Source of the DNA: UBA2093 sp044340485
GTDB taxonomy: Bacteria > Actinomycetota > Acidimicrobiia > Acidimicrobiales > Ilumatobacteraceae
Direction: 5' to 3'
DNA length: 64,000 nucleotides
Assembly (NCBI GenBank): GCA_044340485.1
Contig: JBIITN010000006.1
Location: forward strand, 29,598 to 93,597
A model generated the notes under the pieces. It saw only the letters and a program-made list of their open reading frames with translations, made no database searches and was not told the origin of the DNA. Positions 26,336 to 34,164 of this stretch are shown in pieces. Positions within the stretch are counted from its first letter, which is position 1. Every line of letters begins with the position of its first letter. A program made the position numbers and the translations under genes.

Positions 26336-27465
26336 GTAACTCGCGCGGACCACTCCATGGTCTGCGTGTCCTTGATCTTTCTACGGTTATCGCCGGTCCT
26401 AACTGCGCGCGCTATCTCGCAGACTTTGGTGCAGAAGTCATCAAAGTAGAACAACCCGATACTGGCGACAGTCTGCGCGGTATGGGATGGGAAGACCCGC
26501 GAGATCACACCGGCTTGTGGTGGAAAATTGTGGGACGTAATAAACGCACGATTGCGCTCAACCTCAAAGATGAGTTGGACAAGGAAGTGTTTTTGCGTCT
26601 CGCTGATGATGCGCACGTACTAGTGGAAAATTTCCGACCGGGAACATTAGAACGACTCGGGCTTGGTCCCGACGTGTTGATGCAACGCAACAACAAGATC
26701 GTCATCACGCGCATCACTGGTTTTGGACAAACCGGACCATACGCATCTCGTCCAGGTTTTGCATCTATTGCTGAAGCGATGTCTGGATACGCATCAATCA
26801 CCGGAACACCTGGCGGAGAACCAATGCTTCCCGCGTTTGCAATGACTGATGAAGTCACCGGACTTTCAGCTGCTTTTGCAACAATGGTCGCGTTGCACTC
26901 AGGTAGATCACAAGTAGTTGATGTCTCGCTTCTTGAAACCGTGTTTCAAATTCTGGGACCACTCATGTCGGTATGGAAAGTGCGCGGTGAATTACAAGAA
27001 CGTATGGGGTCATCTCTTCCCTTCACGGTTCCCCGCGGTGTCTTTCAATGTGGTGACGGTGAATGGATCGCCGTGTCTGCGTCAAGTGATTCAGTTGCAT
27101 TACGCGTGGTAAAACTTCTCGGCTTTGAAGGCGACGAACGTTTCTCGACCTTTGCTCACCGTATAAAAAATCGCGACGTGTTAGAAACTGCTATGGCGAC
27201 GTGGTGTAAGCAACGCACACGCCCTGAGGCATTACAGGCATTTGAAGATGCCGAGGCTGCTGCTGGTCCCGTTTTGTCGATGCAAGACATTGCAGTTGAC
27301 CCGCATTATGCAGCACGAGACGCAATCATTGAACTCGATGGCACACCGATGCAAGGCCTTATTGCAAAGCTGTCAGAGACTCCTGGCGTTTTGAACTGGG
27401 GTGGAAAGCCCATGGACGCCGACGGTAACGAGATACGTAAAAACGGCTGGCAAACGCGCGATTAA
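26332..27465 (+). CDS. CaiB/BaiF family III CoA-transferase
   Basis: A 377-residue type III CoA-transferase: LHGLRVLDLSTVIAGP near the N-terminus, GAEVIKVEQP about 34-43, NKRTIALNLK and DVLVENFRPG-type blocks (VLVENFRPG about 97-105), and ITGFGQTGPY about 129-138. Enzymes of this kind move CoA between organic acids via an aspartyl-CoA intermediate; the exact acids cannot be read. ATG 26332 overlaps the epsilon-subunit stop, and the longer frame to 26287 overlaps that gene, so the shorter start is preferred. The 3' end overlaps the convergent DnaQ-like gene by 4 bp. A second family member is at 34164-35396. Confidence 0.88.
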   Translation: MSNSRGPLHGLRVLDLSTVIAGPNCARYLADFGAEVIKVEQPDTGDSLRGMGWEDPRDHTGLWWKIVGRNKRTIALNLKDELDKEVFLRLADDAHVLVENFRPGTLERLGLGPDVLMQRNNKIVITRITGFGQTGPYASRPGFASIAEAMSGYASITGTPGGEPMLPAFAMTDEVTGLSAAFATMVALHSGRSQVVDVSLLETVFQILGPLMSVWKVRGELQERMGSSLPFTVPRGVFQCGDGEWIAVSASSDSVALRVVKLLGFEGDERFSTFAHRIKNRDVLETAMATWCKQRTRPEALQAFEDAEAAAGPVLSMQDIAVDPHYAARDAIIELDGTPMQGLIAKLSETPGVLNWGGKPMDADGNEIRKNGWQTRD

Positions 27466-28124
27466 TGCGCATCCATAACAGGTGGTGGCCACGCTGATGC
27501 ATTCACAGGTTGTGGCAATGAACGTAAGAACTCCGAACGCGTCGGATGAATTCCACAATTCACAAAGAAATTGAACAGTGTTGTTATTGCAACGGCATCT
27601 TCCAATGCTCGATGTTCAACCTTTGGTTGAACACTCAAGGCTGCCATGCAGTCTGATAAACGACGCGATGACAGACCGGGAAGAAAATAGTGACTTTCCT
27701 GCACCGTACACACAGTGTGCAGCGCCGGTAGTTGCCGGCCAAGGCGCGCGAACTCACTCTCCAAAAATGACACGTCAAACGAAATGTTGTGTCCAACGAG
27801 CACCTGTCCGTCAAGTCGTGTCACGATGTCGTCGACGATGGCAGAAAATGTTGGTGCATTCGCGACATCGGTATCGGTGATGTTGTGAATCTCCGAATTA
27901 GGAATTGGCATTTCGGGATTGACAAATGTTGACCAGTAACCAAGAGGATTTGCAAAATTATCGGTGCGAATCAATGCAATTTCAATTATGCGATTGTCGT
28001 GGGCATCAAGTCCTGTTGTCTCCACATCAACAATCACAAAACCATGTGATGCGTCAGTCGGCCACTCTTCTTGTACCTCAAGAAGGTACTGGTGTGGAGG
28101 CTTACGCCGACGAAATAACCCCAT
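27462..28124 (-). CDS. DnaQ-like 3'-5' exonuclease (DEDDh)
   Basis: A DEDDh exonuclease of about 220 residues: motif I FVIVDVETTGLD near residue 30 with Asp and Glu, motif II VGHNISFDVSFLESE, and motif III with EHRALEDAVAI (His and Asp). It resembles the epsilon subunit of DNA polymerase III or a stand-alone proofreading or repair exonuclease; no GIY-YIG or helicase domain follows. GTG 28127 and ATG 28124 are adjacent possible starts. It follows msrA by only a few bases. Confidence 0.85.
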   Translation of the reverse strand: MGLFRRRKPPHQYLLEVQEEWPTDASHGFVIVDVETTGLDAHDNRIIEIALIRTDNFANPLGYWSTFVNPEMPIPNSEIHNITDTDVANAPTFSAIVDDIVTRLDGQVLVGHNISFDVSFLESEFARLGRQLPALHTVCTVQESHYFLPGLSSRRLSDCMAALSVQPKVEHRALEDAVAITTLFNFFVNCGIHPTRSEFLRSLPQPVNASAWPPPVMDAH

Positions 28125-28131
28125 CACACTG

Positions 28132-28725
28132 TCACGTGCTGATTAAACCAATCGGACACGACACACCGGTGCCACCGATACCGCAGTATCCATTTGGATT
28201 CTTCGCCAAATACTGTTGGTGATATTCCTCGGCGTAATAAAACACATCGAGCGGCGCAATCTCAGTAGTGATGGCTTTGTAGTGAGCTTCGGTTAACACG
28301 GGTTGATATGCATCGCGGGTGCTGACCGCCAAATCTTTTTGCTGATCGTTCACGTAATAGATCGTGCTGCGATACTGCGTGCCCACATCTGCACCTTGAC
28401 GATTGCCCTGCGTGGGGTCGTGATTTTCCCAAAAGATCTTCAACAACTGCTCAAAGGAAATGATCGCTGGATCAAATACCACCAGCACAACTTCTGCATG
28501 ATTCGTACGACCCGAACACACCTCGCGATAGGTCGGATGGACAATTTCGCCACCTGCGTATCCAACAGCAGTGGAATACACACCGTCTGCCTCCCAGAAC
28601 TTGCGTTCTGCTCCCCAAAAACATCCCATACCAAACACGGCTGTTTGCATACCTTGTGGCCATGGCCCCACAAGGGGATGACCATTCACGTAATGAGCTT
28701 CAGGAACGGAAATTGGCTCTCGCAT
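28132..28725 (-). CDS. msrA: peptide methionine-S-sulfoxide reductase A
   Basis: A 197-residue MsrA with the catalytic motif GCFWGAE (Cys35), GYAGG about 55, and the C-terminal YHQQYL block. It reduces methionine-S-sulfoxide in proteins and free Met. The frame is open to 28797, but ATG 28725 fits the family's length and sits exactly 7 nt after TAGATT, so the shorter form is chosen. Extra resolving cysteines near the C-terminus (YCGIGGTGVSC) suggest thioredoxin-recycled chemistry. Confidence 0.95.
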   Translation of the reverse strand: MREPISVPEAHYVNGHPLVGPWPQGMQTAVFGMGCFWGAERKFWEADGVYSTAVGYAGGEIVHPTYREVCSGRTNHAEVVLVVFDPAIISFEQLLKIFWENHDPTQGNRQGADVGTQYRSTIYYVNDQQKDLAVSTRDAYQPVLTEAHYKAITTEIAPLDVFYYAEEYHQQYLAKNPNGYCGIGGTGVSCPIGLIST

Positions 28726-28732
28726 ACTTCTT

Positions 28733-28738
28733 AATCTA
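28733..28738 (-). promoter_or_regulatory. -10 hexamer TAGATT, leaderless start of msrA
   Basis: TANNNT hexamer, 7-nt gap to ATG 28725; it decides the start. Confidence 0.6.
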
Positions 28739-28825
28739 GACCCCGATGTGAGGTCTGCGTTACAGGAAAAAAGACGCCGTGATGGTTTGGTGATCACCAG
28801 ACTTAAATCTTCTTAGAAGCAGCAC

Positions 28826-29059
28826 CTATTTCTCGCACGCTGTGCCATCTTTGTCACGATCCATCTTGATATTGGCCTTATAAATCTTTGCAGAGATGGC
28901 GGGTTTGTTCTTTTGTTTAGCTGCTGCCTTCTGAGAAGTTGCGACGCCGTAGGGATACTTCTTGTTCAAATCACTGCAGTTCTTATATGACTTCGCATCA
29001 GCGGAAACAGAAAACATCAGGACACCTAGAACGAGCCCGATTGACACCATTTTTTTCAT
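28826..29059 (-). CDS. small secreted Excalibur-domain protein
   Basis: A 77-residue protein with an N-terminal signal peptide (basic MKK, hydrophobic core to about residue 22). The mature part is an Excalibur domain: YKNCSDLNKKYPYGV (25-39), then a C-terminal DRDKDGTACE calcium-binding-like loop whose Cys pairs with the first Cys. Such domains are extracellular and of unknown role, often at the end of nucleases or lipoproteins; here it stands alone. TAGGCT lies 6 nt before ATG 29059. Confidence 0.85.
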   Translation of the reverse strand: MKKMVSIGLVLGVLMFSVSADAKSYKNCSDLNKKYPYGVATSQKAAAKQKNKPAISAKIYKANIKMDRDKDGTACEK

Positions 29060-29065
29060 AATCGG

Positions 29066-29071
29066 AGCCTA
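29066..29071 (-). promoter_or_regulatory. -10 hexamer TAGGCT, leaderless start of Excalibur gene
   Basis: TANNNT hexamer 6 nt before ATG 29059. Confidence 0.45.
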
Positions 29072-29187
29072 TAAGAGACCCCTGAGGGGATTAGCTAAGT
29101 GCAGGATCCGCTAGTCCCAACTTGCAATGAACAAGGCCATGGCCAAATCTGCATTGACAAGACATTTCGGAAATACCAGTCATCCCG

Positions 29188-29193
29188 TAACCT
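29188..29193 (+). promoter_or_regulatory. -10 hexamer TAACCT, candidate leaderless start of map
   Basis: TANNNT hexamer 8 nt before ATG 29202; it supports the shorter start over ATG 29127. Confidence 0.4.
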
Positions 29194-29201
29194 TGAGAGC
29201 G

Positions 29202-30176
29202 ATGTCAACGATCCCCGACGTGCTCCCTACATCAAACGAACCGTGTTGGTGCGGTAGCGGACGCAAATACAAGCGGTGCTGCAAAGGAACAGAGGGTCGT
29301 ATTCGTCCAGGCGTTGTGAGCCCTATGCGGACAGTACCTTCGCATATCGCGCGTCCTCCATACGCCGACACAGGCGTTGTTCCTCATTCAAATGAAGGTC
29401 GTGTGAAAACACCCGAGGTGATTGAGCGCATGCGACATGCAGGAGCTGTTGCTAAAGAGATTTTGCGTCTTGCTGGCGAAGCAGTGAAGCCAGGTGTCAC
29501 CACCGATGAAATTGACATTTATGTGCACGACTTGTGTATTGAACGCAATGCATATCCAAGTCCACTCAACTACCACGGTTACCCAAAGAGTGTCTGCGCG
29601 AGTGTGAACGAAGTGATTTGTCATGGCATTCCTGATTCACGTGTGTTGCAAGATGGCGACGTTTGCAACTTAGATGTCACTGTGTTTATAGACGGAGTTC
29701 ATGGCGATACGAACGCGACATTCTCTGTTGGCACTATCTCTGAAGAAGATGCAGCTCTTATTCGCATCACTGAAGAATGCATGTGGCACGGTATTGAAGT
29801 GGTCAAACCAGGTGTTGCAATCAATGAAATTGGTCGAGCTATTGAAACACATGCGAAGCAACACAAATACGGTGTTGTGCGTGCGTTCATCGGACACGGT
29901 ATTGGCGAAAACTTTCATACCGACATTCAGGTTCTTCACTATTACGACCCACGTAACAACATGATCTTGCATGAGGGAATGACCTTCACCATCGAACCAA
30001 TGATCACGCTCGGTTCATGGCAGCACAAGATGTGGGACGACGACTGGACAGCAGTAACTGCAGACGGCAAACGCACCGCGCAATTTGAACACACGTTGGT
30101 TGTAACAGCTGATGGATGTGAAGTGCTTACTGGCGGAGATGGCGCTGCATCGCCACGAGCCCCCTGGCTTCGTTAA
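29202..30176 (+). CDS. map: methionine aminopeptidase with N-terminal SEC-C zinc motif
   Basis: A 324-residue type I methionine aminopeptidase removing initiator Met. An N-terminal SEC-C-type motif, CWCGSGRKYKRCC (15-27), precedes the pita-bread catalytic domain, whose five metal ligands are in NLDVTVFIDGVHGD (two Asp), GHGIGENFH (His), FTIEPM (Glu) and FEHTLVV (Glu). The zinc motif is shared with SecA and some actinobacterial MetAPs and may aid ribosome binding. An upstream in-frame ATG at 29127 would add 25 residues, but TAACCT spaced 8 nt before ATG 29202 favours the shorter form. Confidence 0.94.
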   Translation: MSTIPDVLPTSNEPCWCGSGRKYKRCCKGTEGRIRPGVVSPMRTVPSHIARPPYADTGVVPHSNEGRVKTPEVIERMRHAGAVAKEILRLAGEAVKPGVTTDEIDIYVHDLCIERNAYPSPLNYHGYPKSVCASVNEVICHGIPDSRVLQDGDVCNLDVTVFIDGVHGDTNATFSVGTISEEDAALIRITEECMWHGIEVVKPGVAINEIGRAIETHAKQHKYGVVRAFIGHGIGENFHTDIQVLHYYDPRNNMILHEGMTFTIEPMITLGSWQHKMWDDDWTAVTADGKRTAQFEHTLVVTADGCEVLTGGDGAASPRAPWLR

Positions 30177-30193
30177 ATCTCTGTATTTCCCTC

Positions 30194-30199
30194 TAGCGT
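30194..30199 (+). promoter_or_regulatory. -10 hexamer TAGCGT, leaderless start of coaA
   Basis: TAGCGT, then GAACGTA (7 nt), then ATG 30207. The block nearly equals that at 6825-6840. Confidence 0.65.
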
Positions 30200-30206
30200 G
30201 AACGTA

Positions 30207-31139
30207 ATGAACGACTTGCAAGGCGACGACCGATATCTGTCGTTCACTCGTGATGAATGGGCGGTGTTGCGCGCTGCTACTCCACTCACAATCCGTGAAA
30301 AAGATCTGGAACAGTTGCGCGGTATCAACGAAAAAATTGACCTCGACGAAGTAACTGCTGTACATCTTCCACTCACACGTCTTCTTAATTTGTACGTGAG
30401 CGCCACACAAAACCTGCACAAAGTGTCAGCAACTTTTCTTGGGGCGATGTCGCCGAAAGTTCCCTATGTCATCGGAATCGCAGGCAGTGTTGCTGTCGGA
30501 AAAAGCACGTTTGCTCGTATTTTGCAGGCACTTCTTGCACGTTGGCCAGAACACCCCAAAGTTGACCTTGTCACTACCGATGGTTTCTTGTTTCCGAACC
30601 AAGTTCTCGAAGACCGCGGAATCATGAACCGCAAGGGTTTCCCCGAGAGCTACGACACCAAGCGCTTGCTCCAGTTCCTACGCGACCTCAAGGCTGGGAG
30701 CCCTACCGTAGAAGCACCGGTGTATAGCCACGTTGTGTATGACATTGTTCCCGATGATCACACAGAGGTGCGCCAGCCCGACATTCTGATTCTTGAGGGT
30801 CTCAACGTGTTACAGGTAGGCGGTGAATACGACGAGTTCGTCTCTGACTATTTCGACTTCTCTATCTACGTAGATGCGGAAGAGAACGACATCCAGCAGT
30901 GGTACGTCGATCGCTTCTTAACTCTTCGCGAAACAGTGTTCAAAGACCCCGACAGCTTCTTTAAGAACTACGCCCACCTCACCCACGACGAGGCCATCCA
31001 GACTGCAGAGGGCATCTGGCAACACATCAACGGGAAAAACCTGGTGGAAAACATCGCCCCCACGCGTGATCGCGCGTCACTGATTGTAGAAAAGGGCAGC
31101 GATCACCGCGTCAACAATGTTTTCTTGCGGCGCCTGTGA
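30207..31139 (+). CDS. coaA: type I pantothenate kinase
   Basis: A 310-residue protein closely resembling E. coli CoaA along its whole length: LSFTRDEWAVLR near the N-terminus, P-loop GSVAVGKST about 93-101, TTDGFL, KGFPESYD, APVYSH-YDIVPD and DILILEGLNVLQ. It phosphorylates pantothenate, the first and regulated step of CoA synthesis. An in-frame GTG lies at 30198 inside the -10, so ATG 30207 is chosen. The stop overlaps the following lipoprotein start. Confidence 0.96.
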   Translation: MNDLQGDDRYLSFTRDEWAVLRAATPLTIREKDLEQLRGINEKIDLDEVTAVHLPLTRLLNLYVSATQNLHKVSATFLGAMSPKVPYVIGIAGSVAVGKSTFARILQALLARWPEHPKVDLVTTDGFLFPNQVLEDRGIMNRKGFPESYDTKRLLQFLRDLKAGSPTVEAPVYSHVVYDIVPDDHTEVRQPDILILEGLNVLQVGGEYDEFVSDYFDFSIYVDAEENDIQQWYVDRFLTLRETVFKDPDSFFKNYAHLTHDEAIQTAEGIWQHINGKNLVENIAPTRDRASLIVEKGSDHRVNNVFLRRL

Positions 31140-31714
31140 TGAAGGTTCGTCGATGGCTGCTGCTTGGTGCGTCGCTACTGGTCCTCAGTGCGTGTTCTGA
31201 CTCCACCGCAAAAAACAGCAACTCGACATGGGAAATTGTCCCTAGTGCATCAATGCCTAACACAACACAAGATGTGCCGTACCAAGAATCATTAGAGAGC
31301 AACGTGCCAACCAATGGACAGTACTGGGGCACCATGTCCGTTCTTCATGGCTCCTCTACACCAACCGCAGTAGCAACCTTGGTGAAATTATATTCAGGTG
31401 ATGCGTGTTATGAATACGCAGAAGTGACCGGACAAGCGCCCGAAGACATGTGCACTAATGACTATGGAGTCGTTGATTATCCGCGTGCCATTGTTGCTGT
31501 AGATGAAAATGCATTTGTCTCTGTGATCACAGAAGAAGGCTCTGCGTCATGGCCAACAGAATCATATGTGATCACATCATTGGACTTACAAAAATTTGTT
31601 GCTGAAGTTCCTGTCGATGGCAAACCAAATCAATACGAATACATTCCCTACCCATTTCTATTTATGGTGACTGACGGAAAAATTACACGCGCTGAACAAG
31701 TGTGGGTGCCGTAA
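31139..31714 (+). CDS. lipoprotein of unknown function
   Basis: A 191-residue predicted lipoprotein: a basic start, hydrophobic core and lipobox LSAC with Cys19, followed by a Ser/Asn-rich linker and a globular region containing four-ish aromatic-rich strands and two cysteines (DACYEYAE and EDMCTND) that could form a disulfide. I do not recognise the family. It overlaps coaA's stop by one base, so it is co-translated with a CoA-synthesis enzyme, but no functional link is evident. Its expression end is marked by a weak hairpin with T-runs. Confidence 0.75.
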   Translation: MKVRRWLLLGASLLVLSACSDSTAKNSNSTWEIVPSASMPNTTQDVPYQESLESNVPTNGQYWGTMSVLHGSSTPTAVATLVKLYSGDACYEYAEVTGQAPEDMCTNDYGVVDYPRAIVAVDENAFVSVITEEGSASWPTESYVITSLDLQKFVAEVPVDGKPNQYEYIPYPFLFMVTDGKITRAEQVWVP

Positions 31715-31741
31715 CCACACCGTATTTTTATCGGTACTTTT
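31715..31741. terminator. weak bidirectional terminator-like T-rich repeat
   Basis: Between two convergent genes lie two copies of TTTTTATCGGT. ACCG-N9-CGGT can form a short stem followed by TACTTTTTT. The stem is only 4 bp, so this is a weak call. Confidence 0.35.
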
Positions 31742-32107
31742 TTATCGGTGGAGCGCGTTCAAATAGTTGTACACGGTGATACGTGAAACACCCATTGCAT
31801 CTGCAACGTCTTCGACGGCACGACGCAAAATGAAGGCGCCGTTTTGATCAAGCAAACGAATTGCACGCTGTTTGTCGTGGCGTGACAACTTGTCAAGGGG
31901 CGCACCAAGTTCTTGTTCTACTTGTTCGATCAAACGATTAAGAGCTCCGTGCAAACGGGGTAGGCGCACCGCAGCAATGATCTCGCCTTCCCATTCAAGT
32001 GCAATGTCCATCACTTGGGCATCATCGACAGACACTAAGGATGCCCCAACCGCTTTCAAGATTGGTTCAACAGCGGCGACTAACGGATGTTCGGGAATGT
32101 CGCTCAC
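31742..32107 (-). CDS. small HTH regulator, DauR/YheO-type C-terminal domain
   Basis: A 121-residue protein. Its C-terminal half (about 68-121), with SRHDKQRAIRLLDQNGAF-type residues, an R-AVEDVADAMGVSR helix-turn-helix and TVYNYLN recognition end, resembles the DauR-like HTH found behind YheO PAS domains. The N-terminal 65 residues are too short for a complete YheO PAS domain. It overlaps the thiamine-binding-type gene by 4 nt (ATGA). A regulator responding to the same small molecule as its partner is a plausible but untested idea. Confidence 0.7.
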   Translation of the reverse strand: MSDIPEHPLVAAVEPILKAVGASLVSVDDAQVMDIALEWEGEIIAAVRLPRLHGALNRLIEQVEQELGAPLDKLSRHDKQRAIRLLDQNGAFILRRAVEDVADAMGVSRITVYNYLNALHR

Positions 32108-32346
32108 GAACCTTGCTCCACATGCACATTCACGTGTGTCGCACCGTTTGCGTATGCAGCGTCGAGCAATGCCTTCACTGCATCGCCCACGATCGTTTCC
32201 GGGCTCGCAAAAGACGAGCCAAAGGGGCCCACTTCTACTGTGAGACCCAGTGACTCAACCGCAGCGATAGCCGCTGTAACATGACGACCTGGCTCACCCT
32301 CAATAAATGGTTCAACGGTGAACTCAACGACAACGGTTGTGCTCAT
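32104..32346 (-). CDS. MTH1187/YkoF-type thiamine-binding protein
   Basis: An 80-residue ferredoxin-like protein of the MTH1187 (DUF77) family: an N-terminal TTVVVEFTVEPF strand, a VESLGLTVEVGPFGSSF segment and a C-terminal ATHVNVHVEQ strand. Family members bind thiamine or related small molecules. ATG 32346 is chosen: the extra 27 residues of the open frame overlap the NUDIX gene and lack the fold. The start overlaps the NUDIX stop, and the end overlaps the HTH gene, making a three-gene coupled run. Confidence 0.82.
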   Translation of the reverse strand: MSTTVVVEFTVEPFIEGEPGRHVTAAIAAVESLGLTVEVGPFGSSFASPETIVGDAVKALLDAAYANGATHVNVHVEQGS

Positions 32347-32873
32347 GGGACGATTCTTACGAACTCGCGGAGACGGGGCAAAACCAGAGCGACGCTGTCT
32401 GGCAGAAAAGGCTTTGCGGCAAGCCAAATGTCGATTTCATTGGCGCTCACCCAATGGGCTTCGGTGACTTCATTGTCGATGAATCGAAATGGCCCGTTGT
32501 CTCGGACCACATAACACGATGCCACTAACTGGACGGTGTCGTCGGCATAGGCGCCAGTCCCGATACTCATGATCTGCCCGGCGTCTACCCCTAATTCCTC
32601 ACGAAGTTCACGACGAGCAGCAGCGTCATATTCCTCACCAACACCCACCACTCCACCGACGGCAACATCCCACCAACCAGGCCACACATCTTTGTGGTCG
32701 GCGCGACGGTGCACCAAAAGATCGCCATCATCATTGATGACCGCGATGAATACTGAGCGATGGCGCAGTTTCTCTGCACGCATCCGTTGGCGTGTGACGA
32801 CCTCGATGACGTTGCCATCAAGGTCAACTACTTCAACCGGTTCGGAGTGTGTCTGAACGCCAACCATCGCCAT
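32343..32873 (-). CDS. NUDIX hydrolase
   Basis: A protein of about 176 residues with a complete Nudix box: G-x5-E-x7-RELREELGV (GVVGVGEEYDAAARREL... read at mid-protein). The preceding VFIAVINDDGDLLVHRRAD strands and WPGWWDVAVGG segment resemble isopentenyl-diphosphate isomerase-like and YfcD-type Nudix enzymes. The substrate is unknown. The frame is open to 32990, but that overlaps the divergent M20 gene; ATG 32873 or 32867 are more reasonable starts. It leads the run with the thiamine-binding-type and HTH genes. Confidence 0.85.
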   Translation of the reverse strand: MAMVGVQTHSEPVEVVDLDGNVIEVVTRQRMRAEKLRHRSVFIAVINDDGDLLVHRRADHKDVWPGWWDVAVGGVVGVGEEYDAAARRELREELGVDAGQIMSIGTGAYADDTVQLVASCYVVRDNGPFRFIDNEVTEAHWVSANEIDIWLAAKPFLPDSVALVLPRLREFVRIVP

Positions 32874-32889
32874 GTGCCTACCATGTGGC

Positions 32890-34164
32890 ATGGCTAAATC
32901 CTCGTCGTCTCCGAGCACTGCAGCACTGCGTGAAGAACATGGTGATCCGCGTGGCGTGATCGAGCAAGCCGAAGCGTTGTTTGATGACACGGTTGCGCTA
33001 CGTCGCGACTTACATCAATGGCCAGAGTTGGGAAACGATCTTCCGCGTACACGTGAGCAAGTGTTGCACGCACTTGATGGACTGCCGCTTGACATCACAC
33101 TTCATACAACAACAAGCGGATTTGCAGCTTTGCTAACAGGCGATAAACCCGGACCCACCATGTTGTTGCGCGGAGACATGGATGCATTGCCCATGCCCGA
33201 AGACACGGGTTTGGATTTCTCTTCGAAAGTGGACAACGCGATGCACGCGTGCGGGCATGACACCCACACAGCGATGTTGGTGGGTGCTGCAACAGCATTA
33301 TCAGAACGTAAGAGCGATATTGCAGGTCGTGTTCTTTTCATGTTTCAATCGGGAGAAGAAGGACATGGTGGTGCCGAGTTGATGCTGGATGAAGGACTGC
33401 TCGATGTGCCGACACATAAAAGTGGTGGTGAATCACCAGTGACTGCAGCATTTGCAATGCACATCTCATCCAATCTCCCAAACGGTGCAGTAGCAATTAA
33501 GAGCGGTCCAATCATGGCATCGAGTGATCAGTTGACGATCACGGTAAAAGGACGTGGTGGCCATGGCAGTTCTCCACACTTTGCACTTGACCCCATTCCT
33601 GTTGCATGCGAGATAGTGCAAGCAATACAAACATTGGTGACACGACGTATTGACGTGTTTGATCCTGGTGTCATCACAGTGACAAGCATTCACTCAGGCA
33701 CTGCATACAACGTGATCCCAGAGCACGCCACCATTCTTGGAACAATGCGCGCGATGAGTGAAAAAACTCGCACCAAGATTCACGAAGGATTGCGTCGTGT
33801 TGCAGAAGGAATTGCTTCTGCACACGAGATGGACATCGATATCGACCTGGAACACGGCTATCCGGTCACAGTGAATGACAAAGACTTCTCAGATTTTTCG
33901 GTCGCAATTGCAAACACCGTGCTTGGTGACAAGCATGTCATTGCTTTGCCTAATCCGGTCATGGGCGCAGAGGATTTCAGTTATGTGTTGCACAAATTGC
34001 CCGGTGCAATGATGTTTTTGGGTGCAACACCCCCAGGGGAAAACCCCGCCACAGCTGCTCCCAACCATTCCAACCGCGTGATGTTTGACGAAGAGGCAAT
34101 GAAGACAGGCATTGCGGTCTACACCTCGGTAGCGCTACGCCATCTCGGCGTACCATTGAGCTAA
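32890..34164 (+). CDS. M20 family amidohydrolase/peptidase
   Basis: A 424-residue zinc amidohydrolase of the AmhX/hippurate-hydrolase/IAA-amino-acid-hydrolase group. The catalytic signature is MHACGHDTHTAML, with LRGDMDALPM before it, SGEEGHGGAELM (catalytic Glu pair) in the middle, the lid-domain VKGRGGHGSSPH, and NPVMGAEDFSY near the end. It removes acyl groups from N-acyl amino acids. ATG 32890 is used; an in-frame start at 32872 would add six residues. The stop overlaps the CaiB start (TAATG), so both are translated together. Confidence 0.92.
   Translation: MAKSSSSPSTAALREEHGDPRGVIEQAEALFDDTVALRRDLHQWPELGNDLPRTREQVLHALDGLPLDITLHTTTSGFAALLTGDKPGPTMLLRGDMDALPMPEDTGLDFSSKVDNAMHACGHDTHTAMLVGAATALSERKSDIAGRVLFMFQSGEEGHGGAELMLDEGLLDVPTHKSGGESPVTAAFAMHISSNLPNGAVAIKSGPIMASSDQLTITVKGRGGHGSSPHFALDPIPVACEIVQAIQTLVTRRIDVFDPGVITVTSIHSGTAYNVIPEHATILGTMRAMSEKTRTKIHEGLRRVAEGIASAHEMDIDIDLEHGYPVTVNDKDFSDFSVAIANTVLGDKHVIALPNPVMGAEDFSYVLHKLPGAMMFLGATPPGENPATAAPNHSNRVMFDEEAMKTGIAVYTSVALRHLGVPLS

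Noticed and set aside
25721..26616. Overlapping 200-codon minus-strand frames across RDD, epsilon subunit and CaiB genes
   Set aside because: Low-complexity Arg/Ser/Thr-rich translations typical of antisense frames; the sense genes are coupled by ATGA overlaps.
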